DNA of 32,231 bases from JAFRXK01 sp045603305 (GCA_045603305.1 JAZULV010000037.1:1-32231); one strand, 5' to 3'. Shown: positions 22,808 through 32,067, counted from the first letter of the stretch. Translations and numbers: made by a program. The notes: a model not told the origin generated them from the sequence alone.

Positions 22808-23905
22808 CTATACATTGAAACGGAAAAGGATTACGTCTCCGTCTTTTACTACATAGTCCTTGCCTTCAAGACCTACTATACCTTTTTCTTTTGCTGCTGC
22901 ATAGGTACCTGCGTCAAGAAGTGCCTGGTAATTTACAACCTCGGCTCTGATGAAGCCTCTTTCAAAGTCTGAGTGAATCTTACCGGCAGCCTGAGGTGCC
23001 TTTGTACCATTCTTAATAGTCCAGGCTCTGGTCTCCTGTTCACCGGCTGTAAGGTAGCTGATAAGACCAAGAAGCTTGTAGCTTGCTTTGATAAGCTTGT
23101 CTAAGCCTGATTCTGTAAGGCCAAGGTCCTCAAGGAACATCTTCTTCTCATCTTCTTCAAGCTCTGAAATCTCCTGTTCAATCTGGGCACAGATAACAAA
23201 TACCTCGCTGCCACATTCAGCAGCGTAATCTCTGACTTCGCATACTCCCTTGTTTGAAGCACCATCATCCATAAGGTCATCTTCAATAACATTTGCAGCG
23301 TAGATTACCGGCTTGGCTGTAAGAAGGTTGAGAGAGCGGATGAACTCAGCTTCCTCATCATCGGTTGCTTCATAGGTGATTGCTAACTTGCCATCCTCTA
23401 AGTGTGCCTTAATCTCTTTGAGAATCTCAACCTCGCGTGCTAACGACTTGTCGTTGTTTGCCCCCTTTGATGATTTTGCAATTCTTCTTTCAAGTATCTC
23501 TATATCAGAGAAAATCAACTCAAGATTAATTGTTTCTATATCTCTTAACGGATTGATGCTTCCGTCAACATGAACAATGTTTGAATCCTCAAAACATCTT
23601 ACTACATGAACAATAGCGTCAACCTCACGAATGTTTGCTAAGAACTGGTTTCCAAGTCCTTCACCCTTAGATGCACCCTTAACAAGTCCGGCAATATCTA
23701 CAAACTCGATTACTGCAGGAGTAACCTTTCTTGAATTGTACATATTTGCAAGGAGTGACAATCTGAAGTCAGGAACAGTAACAATTCCCACGTTAGGGTC
23801 AATAGTACAGAATGGGTAATTGGCAGATTCAGCACCGGCCTTTGTAAGTGAATTAAAAAGTGTGCTCTTGCCTACGTTTGGTAAACCAACAATACCAAGT
23901 TTCAT
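22808..23905 (-). CDS. ychF: Ribosome-associated ATPase YchF
   Basis: A 365-residue universally conserved P-loop protein of the Obg group that binds ATP rather than GTP. The N-terminus MKLGIVGLPNVGKSTLFNSLTKAG holds G1; FVDIAGLVKGASKGEGLGNQFLANIREVDAI holds G3 and its switch; and NVIE replaces the GTP-specifying NKxD, which explains the ATP preference. The C-terminal TGS domain reads IHSDFERGFIRAEVVNYQAL and GIVGLEGKDYVVKDGDVILFRFNV. The start at 23905 has GGGAGGA; an in-frame extension of 31 codons upstream covers the promoter and is rejected. It binds ribosomes and is linked to stress response in other bacteria. Confidence 0.96.
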   Translation of the reverse strand: MKLGIVGLPNVGKSTLFNSLTKAGAESANYPFCTIDPNVGIVTVPDFRLSLLANMYNSRKVTPAVIEFVDIAGLVKGASKGEGLGNQFLANIREVDAIVHVVRCFEDSNIVHVDGSINPLRDIETINLELIFSDIEILERRIAKSSKGANNDKSLAREVEILKEIKAHLEDGKLAITYEATDDEEAEFIRSLNLLTAKPVIYAANVIEDDLMDDGASNKGVCEVRDYAAECGSEVFVICAQIEQEISELEEDEKKMFLEDLGLTESGLDKLIKASYKLLGLISYLTAGEQETRAWTIKNGTKAPQAAGKIHSDFERGFIRAEVVNYQALLDAGTYAAAKEKGIVGLEGKDYVVKDGDVILFRFNV

Positions 23906-23962
23906 AAATTCCTCCCGGATTACATATATTAACAGGCTGTTTCCTGCGAAAATCCAACAATA

Positions 23963-23991
23963 AATGTACCATATTTTATAGTAAGGGTCAA
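23963..23991 (-). promoter_or_regulatory. Promoter of ychF
   Basis: On the minus strand TTGACC (23991-23986) is followed after 17 bases by TACATT (23968-23963). This is close to consensus and about 60 bases before the ychF start. Confidence 0.6.
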
Positions 23992-24061
23992 GGAGCATAA
24001 TTTTTAGTCTGAAAAACTCAAAAAAATTTGGAAAAAAGCAAAGTTATTTTGATTTAGGGGG

Positions 24062-24090
24062 TTGATATTTAATAATAAATCCTTTAAAAT
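24062..24090 (+). promoter_or_regulatory. Promoter of the dcw cluster
   Basis: TTGATA (24062-24067) and TAAAAT (24085-24090) are 17 bases apart, each one base from consensus. Initiation would be near 24097, immediately before four repeat boxes. Confidence 0.75.
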
Positions 24091-24098
24091 GAAATCAA

Positions 24099-24135
24099 GT
24101 GGTAACTTTGTGGTACTAAGTGGTGTAAAGTGGTA
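24099..24135 (+). promoter_or_regulatory. Four MraZ boxes
   Basis: GTGGTA, GTGGTA, GTGGTG and GTGGTA begin at 24099, 24110, 24120 and 24130, an almost helical 10-11 base period. MraZ is known to bind short direct G/T-rich repeats upstream of its own gene and to repress the dcw cluster. The boxes lie in the leader, so binding would block early elongation or initiation. Confidence 0.85.
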
Positions 24136-24160
24136 GATAAAATACGAAAGGTGAGCGAAA

Positions 24161-24595
24161 ATGATTAACATGTTCATGGGTGAATTTAATCATACGATGG
24201 ATGCAAAAGGCCGCCTTATCGTTCCTTCAAAATTTCGAGAGCTTCTTGGCGAGGAATTTGTGGTGACGAAAGGGCTGGATAAGTGCCTTTTTGCGTTTAC
24301 TGCAGAAAAGTGGACAAGTGTCATTGAAAGCATCGACTCACTTCCTATCACAAAGGGTAAGGCCAGACAGTTCAGCCGTTTCCTCATTGGTGGAGCCGGC
24401 ACCTGTGAGATAGACAAGCAGGGAAGAATACTTATACCACAGAACTTAAGAGAATATGCCGAGCTTGATAAGGAAGCAGTCCTTGTCGGCGTTGGAAACC
24501 GTATTGAGATATGGAACAAGGATAAGTGGAATGAACTTAATGATTACGACGAGATAGAAGAGATAGCAGAAGACTTGGAAGAGTTACGCTTCTAG
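24161..24595 (+). CDS. mraZ: Transcriptional regulator MraZ
   Basis: MraZ is the AbrB-like repressor that controls the division and cell-wall cluster it heads. The 144-residue protein has both SpoVT/AbrB-fold repeats, each with the signature DxKGR: MGEFNHTMDAKGRLIVPSKFRELL in the first and CEIDKQGRILIPQNLREYAEL in the second. The start at 24161 follows GAAAGGTGAG; an in-frame ATG at 24170 or 24176 gives the shorter N-terminus MFMGEF. It is the first gene after a promoter with four MraZ boxes, so autoregulation is expected. Confidence 0.96.
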   Translation: MINMFMGEFNHTMDAKGRLIVPSKFRELLGEEFVVTKGLDKCLFAFTAEKWTSVIESIDSLPITKGKARQFSRFLIGGAGTCEIDKQGRILIPQNLREYAELDKEAVLVGVGNRIEIWNKDKWNELNDYDEIEEIAEDLEELRF

Positions 24596-24620
24596 TGAAG
24601 TATAGAAAGGGGTGACAGTC

Positions 24621-25556
24621 ATGGGTTTTGAGCATATATCCGTATTGTTGAATGAGACAATAGACGGACTTGCTATTAAGGAAAATGGAATATATGTTGA
24701 CGGAACCCTTGGCGGAGGCGGACATGCCTTTCATGTGGCAGGAAAGCTTGGGGCTTCCGGTCGTTTTATCGGTATTGATCAGGATGGAGATGCGATTAAG
24801 GCAGCCACTGAGAGACTGGCTCCATTTGCTGATAAGGTTACCATAGTAAGAAGTAATTACGAGCAGTTTAATGACGTACTGGACAACCTTGGTGTTGATA
24901 AGGTTGACGGTATAATGCTGGATTTAGGCGTTTCATCATATCAGTTAGATACAATTGAGAGAGGTTTTACATATAAAGAAGATACTCCGTTAGATATGAG
25001 AATGGATACCCGTAACAATATGACAGCGAAGGACATTCTGAATGAGTATTCAGAGCAGCAGTTGTTCAGGGTTATCAGAGATTATGGCGAAGACAAATTT
25101 GCAAAGAATATCGCCAAGCACATTGTTAAGTACCGTGAGAGTAAACCATTAGAGACTACCGGTGAACTTGTAGAGATTATTAAGGCTGCTATTCCTGCAA
25201 AGGTTAGGGCAGTAGGAGGACATCCTGCAAAGAGAACCTTTCAGGCAATCAGAGTTGAACTTAATCGTGAGCTGGAAGTATTGGAGAATTCAATCGACAG
25301 CATGATAGACAGGCTTAATCCGGGTGGGAGACTATGTATCATTACTTTTAATTCCTTAGAGGACCGCATCGTAAAGGTTAAGTTTAGAAATAATGAGAAT
25401 CCTTGCGAGTGTCCATCTCATTTTCCGGTATGTGTATGCGGAAAGAAGAGCAAAGGAAAAGTAATATCCAGAAAGCCTATTTTACCGACAGATAAAGAGA
25501 TAGAAGAGAACAAGCGCTCAAAGAGCGCGAAGCTAAGAGTATTTGAGAGAGCATAA
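24621..25556 (+). CDS. rsmH: 16S rRNA (cytosine-N4) methyltransferase RsmH
   Basis: RsmH (MraW) methylates N4 of C1402 in 16S rRNA. The 311-residue protein has the SAM-binding signature YVDGTLGGGGHAFHVAGKLGASGRFIGIDQDGDAI, DGIMLDLGVSSYQLDTIERGFTYKEDTPLDMRMD, GGHPAKRTFQAIRVELNRELEVLE and the C-terminal LCIITFNSLEDRIVK. ATG 24621 is selected since GAAAGGGG lies 9 bases upstream; a GTG at 24612 overlaps it. It follows mraZ as in most bacteria. Confidence 0.97.
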   Translation: MGFEHISVLLNETIDGLAIKENGIYVDGTLGGGGHAFHVAGKLGASGRFIGIDQDGDAIKAATERLAPFADKVTIVRSNYEQFNDVLDNLGVDKVDGIMLDLGVSSYQLDTIERGFTYKEDTPLDMRMDTRNNMTAKDILNEYSEQQLFRVIRDYGEDKFAKNIAKHIVKYRESKPLETTGELVEIIKAAIPAKVRAVGGHPAKRTFQAIRVELNRELEVLENSIDSMIDRLNPGGRLCIITFNSLEDRIVKVKFRNNENPCECPSHFPVCVCGKKSKGKVISRKPILPTDKEIEENKRSKSAKLRVFERA

Positions 25557-25576
25557 TCATAAAGGGGAGTGATGAT

Positions 25577-26047
25577 ATGGCTTATTTAGATGAAAGAAAA
25601 TATAATAGAGCTAATACATATATAGAAGGCAATGTAGTAAGAATTGCGTTGCCGGAGAGATTACCTGAACCGGAAAAAAAGAAAGACAATATACCGGTCA
25701 GAAGACCAAAAGAAAGAAAAAAGGCAAAGAGGATATCGCCGGCATTTGCGATGTTTTCAGCGGCAGCCGGAATCGTACTTACAGTAATGGTAATTGGCTG
25801 TATTAGTGTACAGACAGAGATTACAAACAGACTTGATAATATCAGTGTTCTTGAGCAGGAGCTTCTGGATACAAAGGAACTGAACGCGCAGATGGAAACA
25901 CAGATATCATTAAATACGGATATTACATATATATATGAAACTGCAACCGTGAGACTGGGAATGGTACCTGCTGATGCTGCAAGTACAATATATTTTGATA
26001 AGAGTGAAAGCGAGTATGTAAGACAGTATGAATACATCCCGGAATAA
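25577..26047 (+). CDS. ftsL: FtsL-like division protein
   Basis: A 156-residue bitopic protein. Residues 1-53 are cytoplasmic and basic (PEKKKDNIPVRRPKERKKAKR), 56-77 form one membrane helix (AFAMFSAAAGIVLTVMVIGCIS), and the rest is an extracytoplasmic segment with a heptad-like coiled coil (ITNRLDNISVLEQELLDTKELNAQMETQISL) ending in a proline-containing YETATVRLGMVPADA motif typical of FtsL/DivIC relatives. It would help recruit the septal synthase FtsW-PBP. FtsL is too variable to recognise by residue identity, so topology and the rsmH-x-pbp position carry the call. Its 3' end overlaps the next gene by 20 bases. Confidence 0.82.
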   Translation: MAYLDERKYNRANTYIEGNVVRIALPERLPEPEKKKDNIPVRRPKERKKAKRISPAFAMFSAAAGIVLTVMVIGCISVQTEITNRLDNISVLEQELLDTKELNAQMETQISLNTDITYIYETATVRLGMVPADAASTIYFDKSESEYVRQYEYIPE

Positions 26048-27935
26048 TGAAAGAATGAATGCTAAAAAGAAAAATAATGCACGTAAAGAATACACCAGAG
26101 GCGTCTTAAAAAGACTGATGGTGGTATTCGCTGTCGTTATGATTATATTATTTACACTTGGCGGGATAGTGATATTTCGGGCAACTGATAATTATGGGGA
26201 TTATAGCAGAAAAGTGCTGGAGCATCAGGGATATGATGATGTGACAATACCTTATAAAAGAGGAGATATCACTGACAGAAATGGTGTGATACTGGCAACA
26301 AACGAAAAAATCTATAATTTAATACTGGAGCCATACATTATATTGTCAGATGAAGATATAACAGAGCCTACAATTAATGCACTGGTGTCATGCTATGGAT
26401 ATAGCGCTGATGAATTGTACAGTGTAATTAATGAGAACAGCGATAGCAGTTATTACAGATACTCAGTAGGTCTGAGCACAGAAGAAAAAGACCGTTTTAC
26501 TGTCGTTCAGGAGGCTGTTAATAACGATAAAAACGTAAAAGATGTTATAGATGGAGTATGGTTTGAAGAAGAGTATAACAGAGTTTATCCATATAATACT
26601 CTTGCCTGCGATTTGATAGGTTTTACAAACTCAGATGCTACGGAAGGACAGTATGGACTGGAGAAGTTTTATAATAGTAAACTGACCGGAAGTAATGGCA
26701 GAATGTATGGCATAATTAATTCTGATACTAATTATGATGTTACAGTAAGAGAAGCTGAAGATGGCTATAGTATTGTTACCACTATAGACACTAATCTTCA
26801 GAATATAGTTGAAAATCGTATATCTGAATTTAATGAGAGAATCGGTTCAAAGAATACGGCGGTACTTGTAATGAATCCAAACAACGGTGAAATACTTACA
26901 ATGGCCAGTTATCCTGTTTTTGATTTGAATGAACCATATGATTTGTCAGAGTTTTTTACAGAGACAGAGATTGAATTGATGTCTGCAGATGCAAAAACAG
27001 AGTTTCTGAGCAACCTGTGGAGCAATTATATTGTTTCTTATGCATATGAACCGGGTTCAACGGCAAAGCCCCTGACTGTTTCAGCAGGACTTGAGGAAGC
27101 AAAGATAAAAGTAACCGATGTATATCCATGTGACGGAAGGCAGATTATCGGCGGATGGACTATAAAGTGTCATATTACTGCCGGTCATGGTGACTTATCC
27201 CTCACTGATGCGATTGTTAATTCGTGTAATGATTGTCTGATGCAGATTGCAGGGAAGATAGGAAGCAGTATATTCTGTGATTATCAGAACAGGTTCGGTT
27301 TAGGAAAAGTTACCGGTATTGATTTGCCGGCTGAGGCAAAGGGTATGTTGTATGATGCAGAGGCAATGCAGGAGGTTGACCTTGCTACTAATTCATTCGG
27401 ACAGAATTATACTGCTACGATAACGCAGATGACATCAGCATACTGTTCAATTATTAATGGCGGAACTTATTATAAGCCACATGTGGTTAAGCAGATTTTA
27501 GATTCAGAGGGCAATATTGTAGAGCAGATAGAGCCGGAACTTGTAAGGCAGACCATAAGTAAAACTACTTCAGATTTTCTTATTGATTCAATGGTAAAAA
27601 CAATTGATAACAGTGCTGCTGCGATAGCAGGATATTCAATTGGCGGAAAAACCGGTACAGCCCAGAAGCTTCCGAGAGAGGCCAAGACATATATAGTATC
27701 ACTGGCAACTTTCTTTCCGGCATATGATCCGCAGATTATGATGTTTACTGTTATAGATGAGCCAAATGTAGAAAATCAGTCTACCGGCGGTTATGCTACT
27801 GCACTGAGTCATGATATTATGGCTGATATAATAGAATATTACAATATCGAGCCGGACAGAGTGGATGAAGTATACGAGTCTCCGTTTTCTTCTGATGTAG
27901 AATACGATGAAAATGGCGTAATTATTGAAGATTAA
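26028..27935 (+). CDS. Class B penicillin-binding protein (FtsI/PbpB type)
   Basis: A septal transpeptidase of 635 residues: short basic cytoplasmic tail, one membrane helix (about 29-53), dimerisation/pedestal domain beginning RGDITDRNGVILATN, and transpeptidase domain. The catalytic motifs are SxxK (Ser344-Thr-Ala-Lys347), SxN (Ser399-Cys-Asn401) and KTGT (541-544). No C-terminal PASTA domain is visible; the tail after about 610 is acidic. The start is either 26028, overlapping ftsL by 20 bases, or 26055; both give the same helix. Position after ftsL corresponds to pbpB of Bacillus. It works with the SEDS polymerase FtsW encoded further on. Confidence 0.93.
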   Translation: MNTSRNNERMNAKKKNNARKEYTRGVLKRLMVVFAVVMIILFTLGGIVIFRATDNYGDYSRKVLEHQGYDDVTIPYKRGDITDRNGVILATNEKIYNLILEPYIILSDEDITEPTINALVSCYGYSADELYSVINENSDSSYYRYSVGLSTEEKDRFTVVQEAVNNDKNVKDVIDGVWFEEEYNRVYPYNTLACDLIGFTNSDATEGQYGLEKFYNSKLTGSNGRMYGIINSDTNYDVTVREAEDGYSIVTTIDTNLQNIVENRISEFNERIGSKNTAVLVMNPNNGEILTMASYPVFDLNEPYDLSEFFTETEIELMSADAKTEFLSNLWSNYIVSYAYEPGSTAKPLTVSAGLEEAKIKVTDVYPCDGRQIIGGWTIKCHITAGHGDLSLTDAIVNSCNDCLMQIAGKIGSSIFCDYQNRFGLGKVTGIDLPAEAKGMLYDAEAMQEVDLATNSFGQNYTATITQMTSAYCSIINGGTYYKPHVVKQILDSEGNIVEQIEPELVRQTISKTTSDFLIDSMVKTIDNSAAAIAGYSIGGKTGTAQKLPREAKTYIVSLATFFPAYDPQIMMFTVIDEPNVENQSTGGYATALSHDIMADIIEYYNIEPDRVDEVYESPFSSDVEYDENGVIIED

Positions 27936-27975
27936 TATGAATATAATTTGGTGATAAACGTCTTCTGGTGAGATA

Positions 27976-29727
27976 ATGAGACTTCTGAAAATGAGACATC
28001 GCAAGCAATTACTTTTAATTGCCGTTGCTTTTTTACTGGCATTTGTAGTGTTGTTTGTAAGAACCGGATTTTTGATGATATTTAAATCAGAATATTATAG
28101 TGAACTGGCAGACGAACTTCATGAGCGAGAGCGTTCGATAAAGGCGGCAAGAGGCATTATTTATGATGTCAATGGTGTCGAGATAGCTACAAACAGAACC
28201 GTATGTACAGTATCAGTTATTCACAATCAGATATCTGATCCAGAAACTGTGATTTCAATGCTGTGCAAGGAACTAAAGCTTTCGGAAGAGAAGGTCAGAG
28301 GACTTGTTGAAAAGTATTCTTCAAGAGAAATTATTAAAACAAATGTTGACAAAGAAACCGGTGAAAGAATAAGAAGCTATGGTTATGATGGAGTAAAGGT
28401 TGATGAGGACTATAAGAGATATTATCCTTACGGAACGATGGCTTCAAAGGTGCTTGGTTTTACCGGTGGCGATAATCAGGGCATTATCGGACTGGAAGTT
28501 GAATATGAAAATATATTAAAAGGGACAAATGGTACCATACTTACGCTTACTGATGCGGCAGGAGTTGAAATCGATGATGCGGCAGAGGAAAGAATAGAGC
28601 CAGTACCGGGGAATAATCTGAGACTTAGCCTGGATGTAAATATTCAAATGTACGCTGAACAGGCTGCCATGAAGGTGATGGAGCAAAAGAGTGCTAAGAG
28701 AGTTTCGGTTATAATAATGAATCCTCAAAATGGCGAGATAATGGCTATGGTAAGTTGTCCCGAATTTAATTTAAACGAGCCTTATACATTATTAGATGAA
28801 ACACAGACGGAGCTTACCGGTGAAGACTATACCAACGCACTTAACAGTATGTGGAGAAATACCTGTATAAATGATACATACGAGCCGGGCTCAACCTTTA
28901 AGGTAATAACCATGGCTGCGGCATTGGAAGAGGGCGTTGTTAGCCTCGAAGAGACTTTTCACTGTGGTGGTTTCAGAGTAGTTGAAGACAGAAGAATACA
29001 TTGCCATAAAGTTATTGGTCATGGCACGGAAGATTTTGTGCAGGGAGCAATGAACTCATGTAATCCGGTATTTATTGACGTGGGGTTAAGACTTGGAGTT
29101 GAACGCTATTATAGTTATTTTAAGCAGTTCGGACTCCTTAGTAAGACCGGTATAGATCTTCCCGGTGAAGCCGGTACGATAATGCATAATAAAGATAATA
29201 TAGGAGAGGTCGAGCTGGCGACAATATCCTTTGGTCAGTCTTTTCAGATAACTCCAATACAGCTTATTACCACAATTTCCGGAATAATCAATGGCGGAAG
29301 GAGAGTAACACCTCATCTGGCTGTTGAAATAATAAGCGGTGATGGTAACAATATATCAAAGCTTGAATATGATGCTAATAAAAATATGCTTTCGGAATCA
29401 ACCAGTGAAAAAGTAAGATACATACTTGAAAAGGTTGTTTCAGAGGGGTCAGGCTCAAATGCTGTGATTGAAGGATATGCTATCGGTGGTAAAACCGCAA
29501 CATCAGAAAAACTTCCGCGTAAAACAGGAAGGTATATTTCATCCTTTGTAGGTTTTGCTCCGGCGGATAATCCTCAGGTTATAGCACTTATTACAATAGA
29601 TGAACCAAAAGGCGTCTATTACGGCGGCACAATTGCAGCTCCGGTTATCAGGGATATATTTGAGAATATATTGCCTTATCTGGGGATAGAGCAGTCAGTA
29701 ACAATAGCAGAAAATATTGTTGAATAA
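27976..29727 (+). CDS. Class B PBP, SpoVD-like, KTAT variant
   Basis: A second class B transpeptidase, 583 residues, with an N-terminal membrane helix (about 11-32), pedestal motif ARGIIYDVNGVEIATN, and transpeptidase motifs STFK (Ser306-Lys309), SCN (361-363) and KTAT (506-509). The glycine of the usual KTG motif is replaced by alanine; the same replacement occurs in clostridial SpoVD-like proteins as far as recalled. No PASTA domain follows. The tandem pbpB-spoVD order is known from Bacillus, where SpoVD makes spore cortex, so a sporulation or septal role is likely. GGTGAG precedes the ATG; the gap from the previous gene is 40 bases. Confidence 0.9.
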   Translation: MRLLKMRHRKQLLLIAVAFLLAFVVLFVRTGFLMIFKSEYYSELADELHERERSIKAARGIIYDVNGVEIATNRTVCTVSVIHNQISDPETVISMLCKELKLSEEKVRGLVEKYSSREIIKTNVDKETGERIRSYGYDGVKVDEDYKRYYPYGTMASKVLGFTGGDNQGIIGLEVEYENILKGTNGTILTLTDAAGVEIDDAAEERIEPVPGNNLRLSLDVNIQMYAEQAAMKVMEQKSAKRVSVIIMNPQNGEIMAMVSCPEFNLNEPYTLLDETQTELTGEDYTNALNSMWRNTCINDTYEPGSTFKVITMAAALEEGVVSLEETFHCGGFRVVEDRRIHCHKVIGHGTEDFVQGAMNSCNPVFIDVGLRLGVERYYSYFKQFGLLSKTGIDLPGEAGTIMHNKDNIGEVELATISFGQSFQITPIQLITTISGIINGGRRVTPHLAVEIISGDGNNISKLEYDANKNMLSESTSEKVRYILEKVVSEGSGSNAVIEGYAIGGKTATSEKLPRKTGRYISSFVGFAPADNPQVIALITIDEPKGVYYGGTIAAPVIRDIFENILPYLGIEQSVTIAENIVE

Positions 29728-29733
29728 TAAAGG

Positions 29734-29762
29734 TTGATAAGATAATAAAAAAGCTTTATACT
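29734..29762 (+). promoter_or_regulatory. Internal promoter before mraY
   Basis: TTGATA (29734-29739) and TATACT (29757-29762) are spaced by 17 bases, in the 122-base gap between the second PBP gene and mraY. It would give mraY-ftsW-divIB their own start. Confidence 0.6.
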
Positions 29763-29796
29763 ATAATATTAGGTGAAGTTTGTTATTTGATAGAAC

Positions 29797-29829
29797 CTGC
29801 ATAGCTGCAGTTTTATTGGTTTAATAAAA
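29797..29829 (+). terminator. Attenuator-like hairpins in the mraY leader
   Basis: CTGCA (29797-29801) pairs with TGCAG (29806-29810) and is followed by TTTTATT, and this T-rich run pairs in turn with AATAAAA (29823-29829). The first stem plus T run resembles a weak terminator; the two stems overlap at the T run, so they compete. Regulatory use is unproven. Confidence 0.35.
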
Positions 29830-29849
29830 TACTGGTAAGGAGAATGTTT

Positions 29850-30806
29850 ATGAAATATGCGGCATTAGTGGCAGTAGCCATTTCGTTTTTGCTTAGCGCA
29901 GTGATATGTCCATTACTTATTCCGTTTTTAAGAAAATTGAAATTCGGTCAGAATATAAGAGAAGAGGGACCGCAGGCACATTTAAAAAAGGCCGGAACAC
30001 CTACTATGGGTGGTATTGCTTTTTTAGCCGGTATAGTTATTACAAGTCTTTTCTTTATAAAAGATTATCCGAATATAATTCCGATACTTTTTGTGACAGT
30101 CGGTTTTGGATGTGTGGGATTTCTTGATGATTATATCAAGGTAGTTATGAAGCGTTCCGAAGGCCTTAACCCTGTACAGAAGCTGATTGCCCAGTTTATT
30201 ATTTCCGGGATATTCTGTTATTATGTTATTACTACAGAGGGACTTGGAACATCCATGATTATACCGTTTATGGGAACCGAGATAGATGTTCCTGTATTAA
30301 TATTTGTTCCGCTGTTCTTTATCATAATGCTTGGTACAGACAATGGTGTTAATCTTACGGATGGACTTGACGGACTTTGTACCAGTGTAACTATACTGGT
30401 GGCTATATTCTTTACTGTTGTTGCTATTGGCGAAAACAGCGGTATAGAGCCTATAACCGGAGCTGTGGTTGGAAGTCTTGTAGGTTTTCTTATATTCAAT
30501 GTACATCCGGCGAAAGTGTTTATGGGTGATACAGGTTCGCTTGCACTTGGTGGTTTTGTAGCTTCAGCGGCAATAATGATGAAGATGCCGTTATTTATTG
30601 TAATAGTTGGTTTTATTTATCTGGCAGAAACTTTGTCAGTTATGCTTCAGGTAGGATATTTTAAAATTACAAAGGGAAAGCGTTTGTTTAAAATGGCACC
30701 TATACATCATCATTTTGAGTTGTGCGGCTGGTCAGAGAATAAGATAGATATTGTGTTTTCTATAATAACAGCACTGCTTTGTATAGTCGGATATATCGCA
30801 TTGTAG
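29850..30806 (+). CDS. mraY: Phospho-MurNAc-pentapeptide transferase
   Basis: MraY transfers phospho-MurNAc-pentapeptide from UDP to undecaprenyl phosphate, making lipid I at the inner face of the membrane. The 318-residue polytopic protein holds the family motifs: GPQAHLKKAGTPTMGGIAFL, VGFLDDYIKV with the metal-binding Asp pair, NGVNLTDGLDGLC, FMGDTGSLALGG and MAPIHHHFELCGWSE. ATG 29850 is used because AAGGAG is 8 bases away; ATG 29844 is too close to it. Confidence 0.97.
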   Translation: MKYAALVAVAISFLLSAVICPLLIPFLRKLKFGQNIREEGPQAHLKKAGTPTMGGIAFLAGIVITSLFFIKDYPNIIPILFVTVGFGCVGFLDDYIKVVMKRSEGLNPVQKLIAQFIISGIFCYYVITTEGLGTSMIIPFMGTEIDVPVLIFVPLFFIIMLGTDNGVNLTDGLDGLCTSVTILVAIFFTVVAIGENSGIEPITGAVVGSLVGFLIFNVHPAKVFMGDTGSLALGGFVASAAIMMKMPLFIVIVGFIYLAETLSVMLQVGYFKITKGKRLFKMAPIHHHFELCGWSENKIDIVFSIITALLCIVGYIAL

Positions 30807-30862
30807 TGTGCAGCATTGGGTAAGGCATATAATGTCATATAATTATTATTAACAGGTGTAGT

Positions 30863-32044
30863 ATGAAAAAAAGAGATCAAAGAAGTTTAGCTGATAAAAT
30901 TAAAGCATTGATTGTACAGGATAAGGGAGGATATGATTATACTCTTTTGTTTACTGTTGTGTTTATTTCATGCTTCGGGCTTGTTATGGTATATAGTGCC
31001 AGCTCTTATGTTGCATATACCAAGTTTGGTTCTTCATTTTATTTCTTTACACGCCAGGCATTTTTTATGGCATTAGGTATGGTGATAATGCTGATAGTAT
31101 CAAAGCTTGATTATCATATCTGGTTAAAATGGGCCGCCGTTATTATTGTATCGGCTGTAGTGCTTATGATATTGGTTAACTACACACCTTTTGGAATTGA
31201 ACTCAACGGAAAAAAACGCTGGTTTGGTATAGCGGGACATTCGCTTTTTCAGGCAGCGGAGTATGTAAAGATAGCAATTATAGTAGGGCTTGCATCCTAT
31301 GTAAATAAAGTAGGTAAGAATGTTGATACCTTTCCGGTTATTATATTTACAATAATAGTGTCGGTTCCGCTGTGTATTTTAGTTGCTTCAAATAACCTTA
31401 GTACCGGTATTATATTACTTGGCATAACATTTATTATGGTGTTTATCGCCAGTAAGAAGAAGGTATTGTACATAATACTTACATTAATTGCCGCCGGTGG
31501 TGTAACAGCCGCAGTATTTTTAGGAGACTGGTTAGTTAAGATAGGTATTCTTAAAGATTATCAGTTTGAACGTATTTATGTGTGGCTGGATCCGGAAGCA
31601 TATGCTCTGGAAGGCGGACATCAGGTGCTTCAGGGACTTTACGCTATAGGCTCAGGTAATTTTTTTGGTAAAGGATTTGGAAAGAGTCTTCAGAAACTGG
31701 GATTTGTACCGGAAGCCCAGAACGATATGATATTTTCAATTATATGTGAAGAGCTGGGTATAATAGGAGCAATAGCTGTTATTGTCATATTTATATATAT
31801 GTTATTTTTGTTTTTACGAATAGCTGTTAATGCACCGGATTTATTTGGTACCATGCTTACTGTTGGTGTTATGGCACATATTGCAATACAGGTAATTTTA
31901 AATGTTGCAGTAGTTACCAACACAATACCAAATACAGGTGTTACCCTTCCGTTTATAAGCTATGGAGGTACTTCGGTAATATTTTTACTTATGGAGATTG
32001 GTATTGTATTAAGTGTATCGAATCAGTCAAAATATAAAAAGTAA
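30863..32044 (+). CDS. ftsW: SEDS glycosyltransferase FtsW/SpoVE
   Basis: A 393-residue SEDS-family lipid II polymerase with about ten membrane helices. It acts with a class B PBP, here one of two encoded upstream. Visible family motifs are VYSASSYVA after the first helix, GKKRWFGIAGHSLFQAAEYVKIAIIV, SNNLSTGIILLGI, LQGLYAIGSGNFFGKGFGKSLQKLGFVPEAQNDMIFSIICEELG and NTGVTLPFISYGGTSVIFLL. In the position where Bacillus has murD-spoVE, so FtsW and SpoVE are hard to tell apart. The cytoplasmic N-terminus is basic. The next gene starts 23 bases later. Confidence 0.94.
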   Translation: MKKRDQRSLADKIKALIVQDKGGYDYTLLFTVVFISCFGLVMVYSASSYVAYTKFGSSFYFFTRQAFFMALGMVIMLIVSKLDYHIWLKWAAVIIVSAVVLMILVNYTPFGIELNGKKRWFGIAGHSLFQAAEYVKIAIIVGLASYVNKVGKNVDTFPVIIFTIIVSVPLCILVASNNLSTGIILLGITFIMVFIASKKKVLYIILTLIAAGGVTAAVFLGDWLVKIGILKDYQFERIYVWLDPEAYALEGGHQVLQGLYAIGSGNFFGKGFGKSLQKLGFVPEAQNDMIFSIICEELGIIGAIAVIVIFIYMLFLFLRIAVNAPDLFGTMLTVGVMAHIAIQVILNVAVVTNTIPNTGVTLPFISYGGTSVIFLLMEIGIVLSVSNQSKYKK

Positions 32045-32067
32045 TTTGTGGGGCGGATGATAAACAT

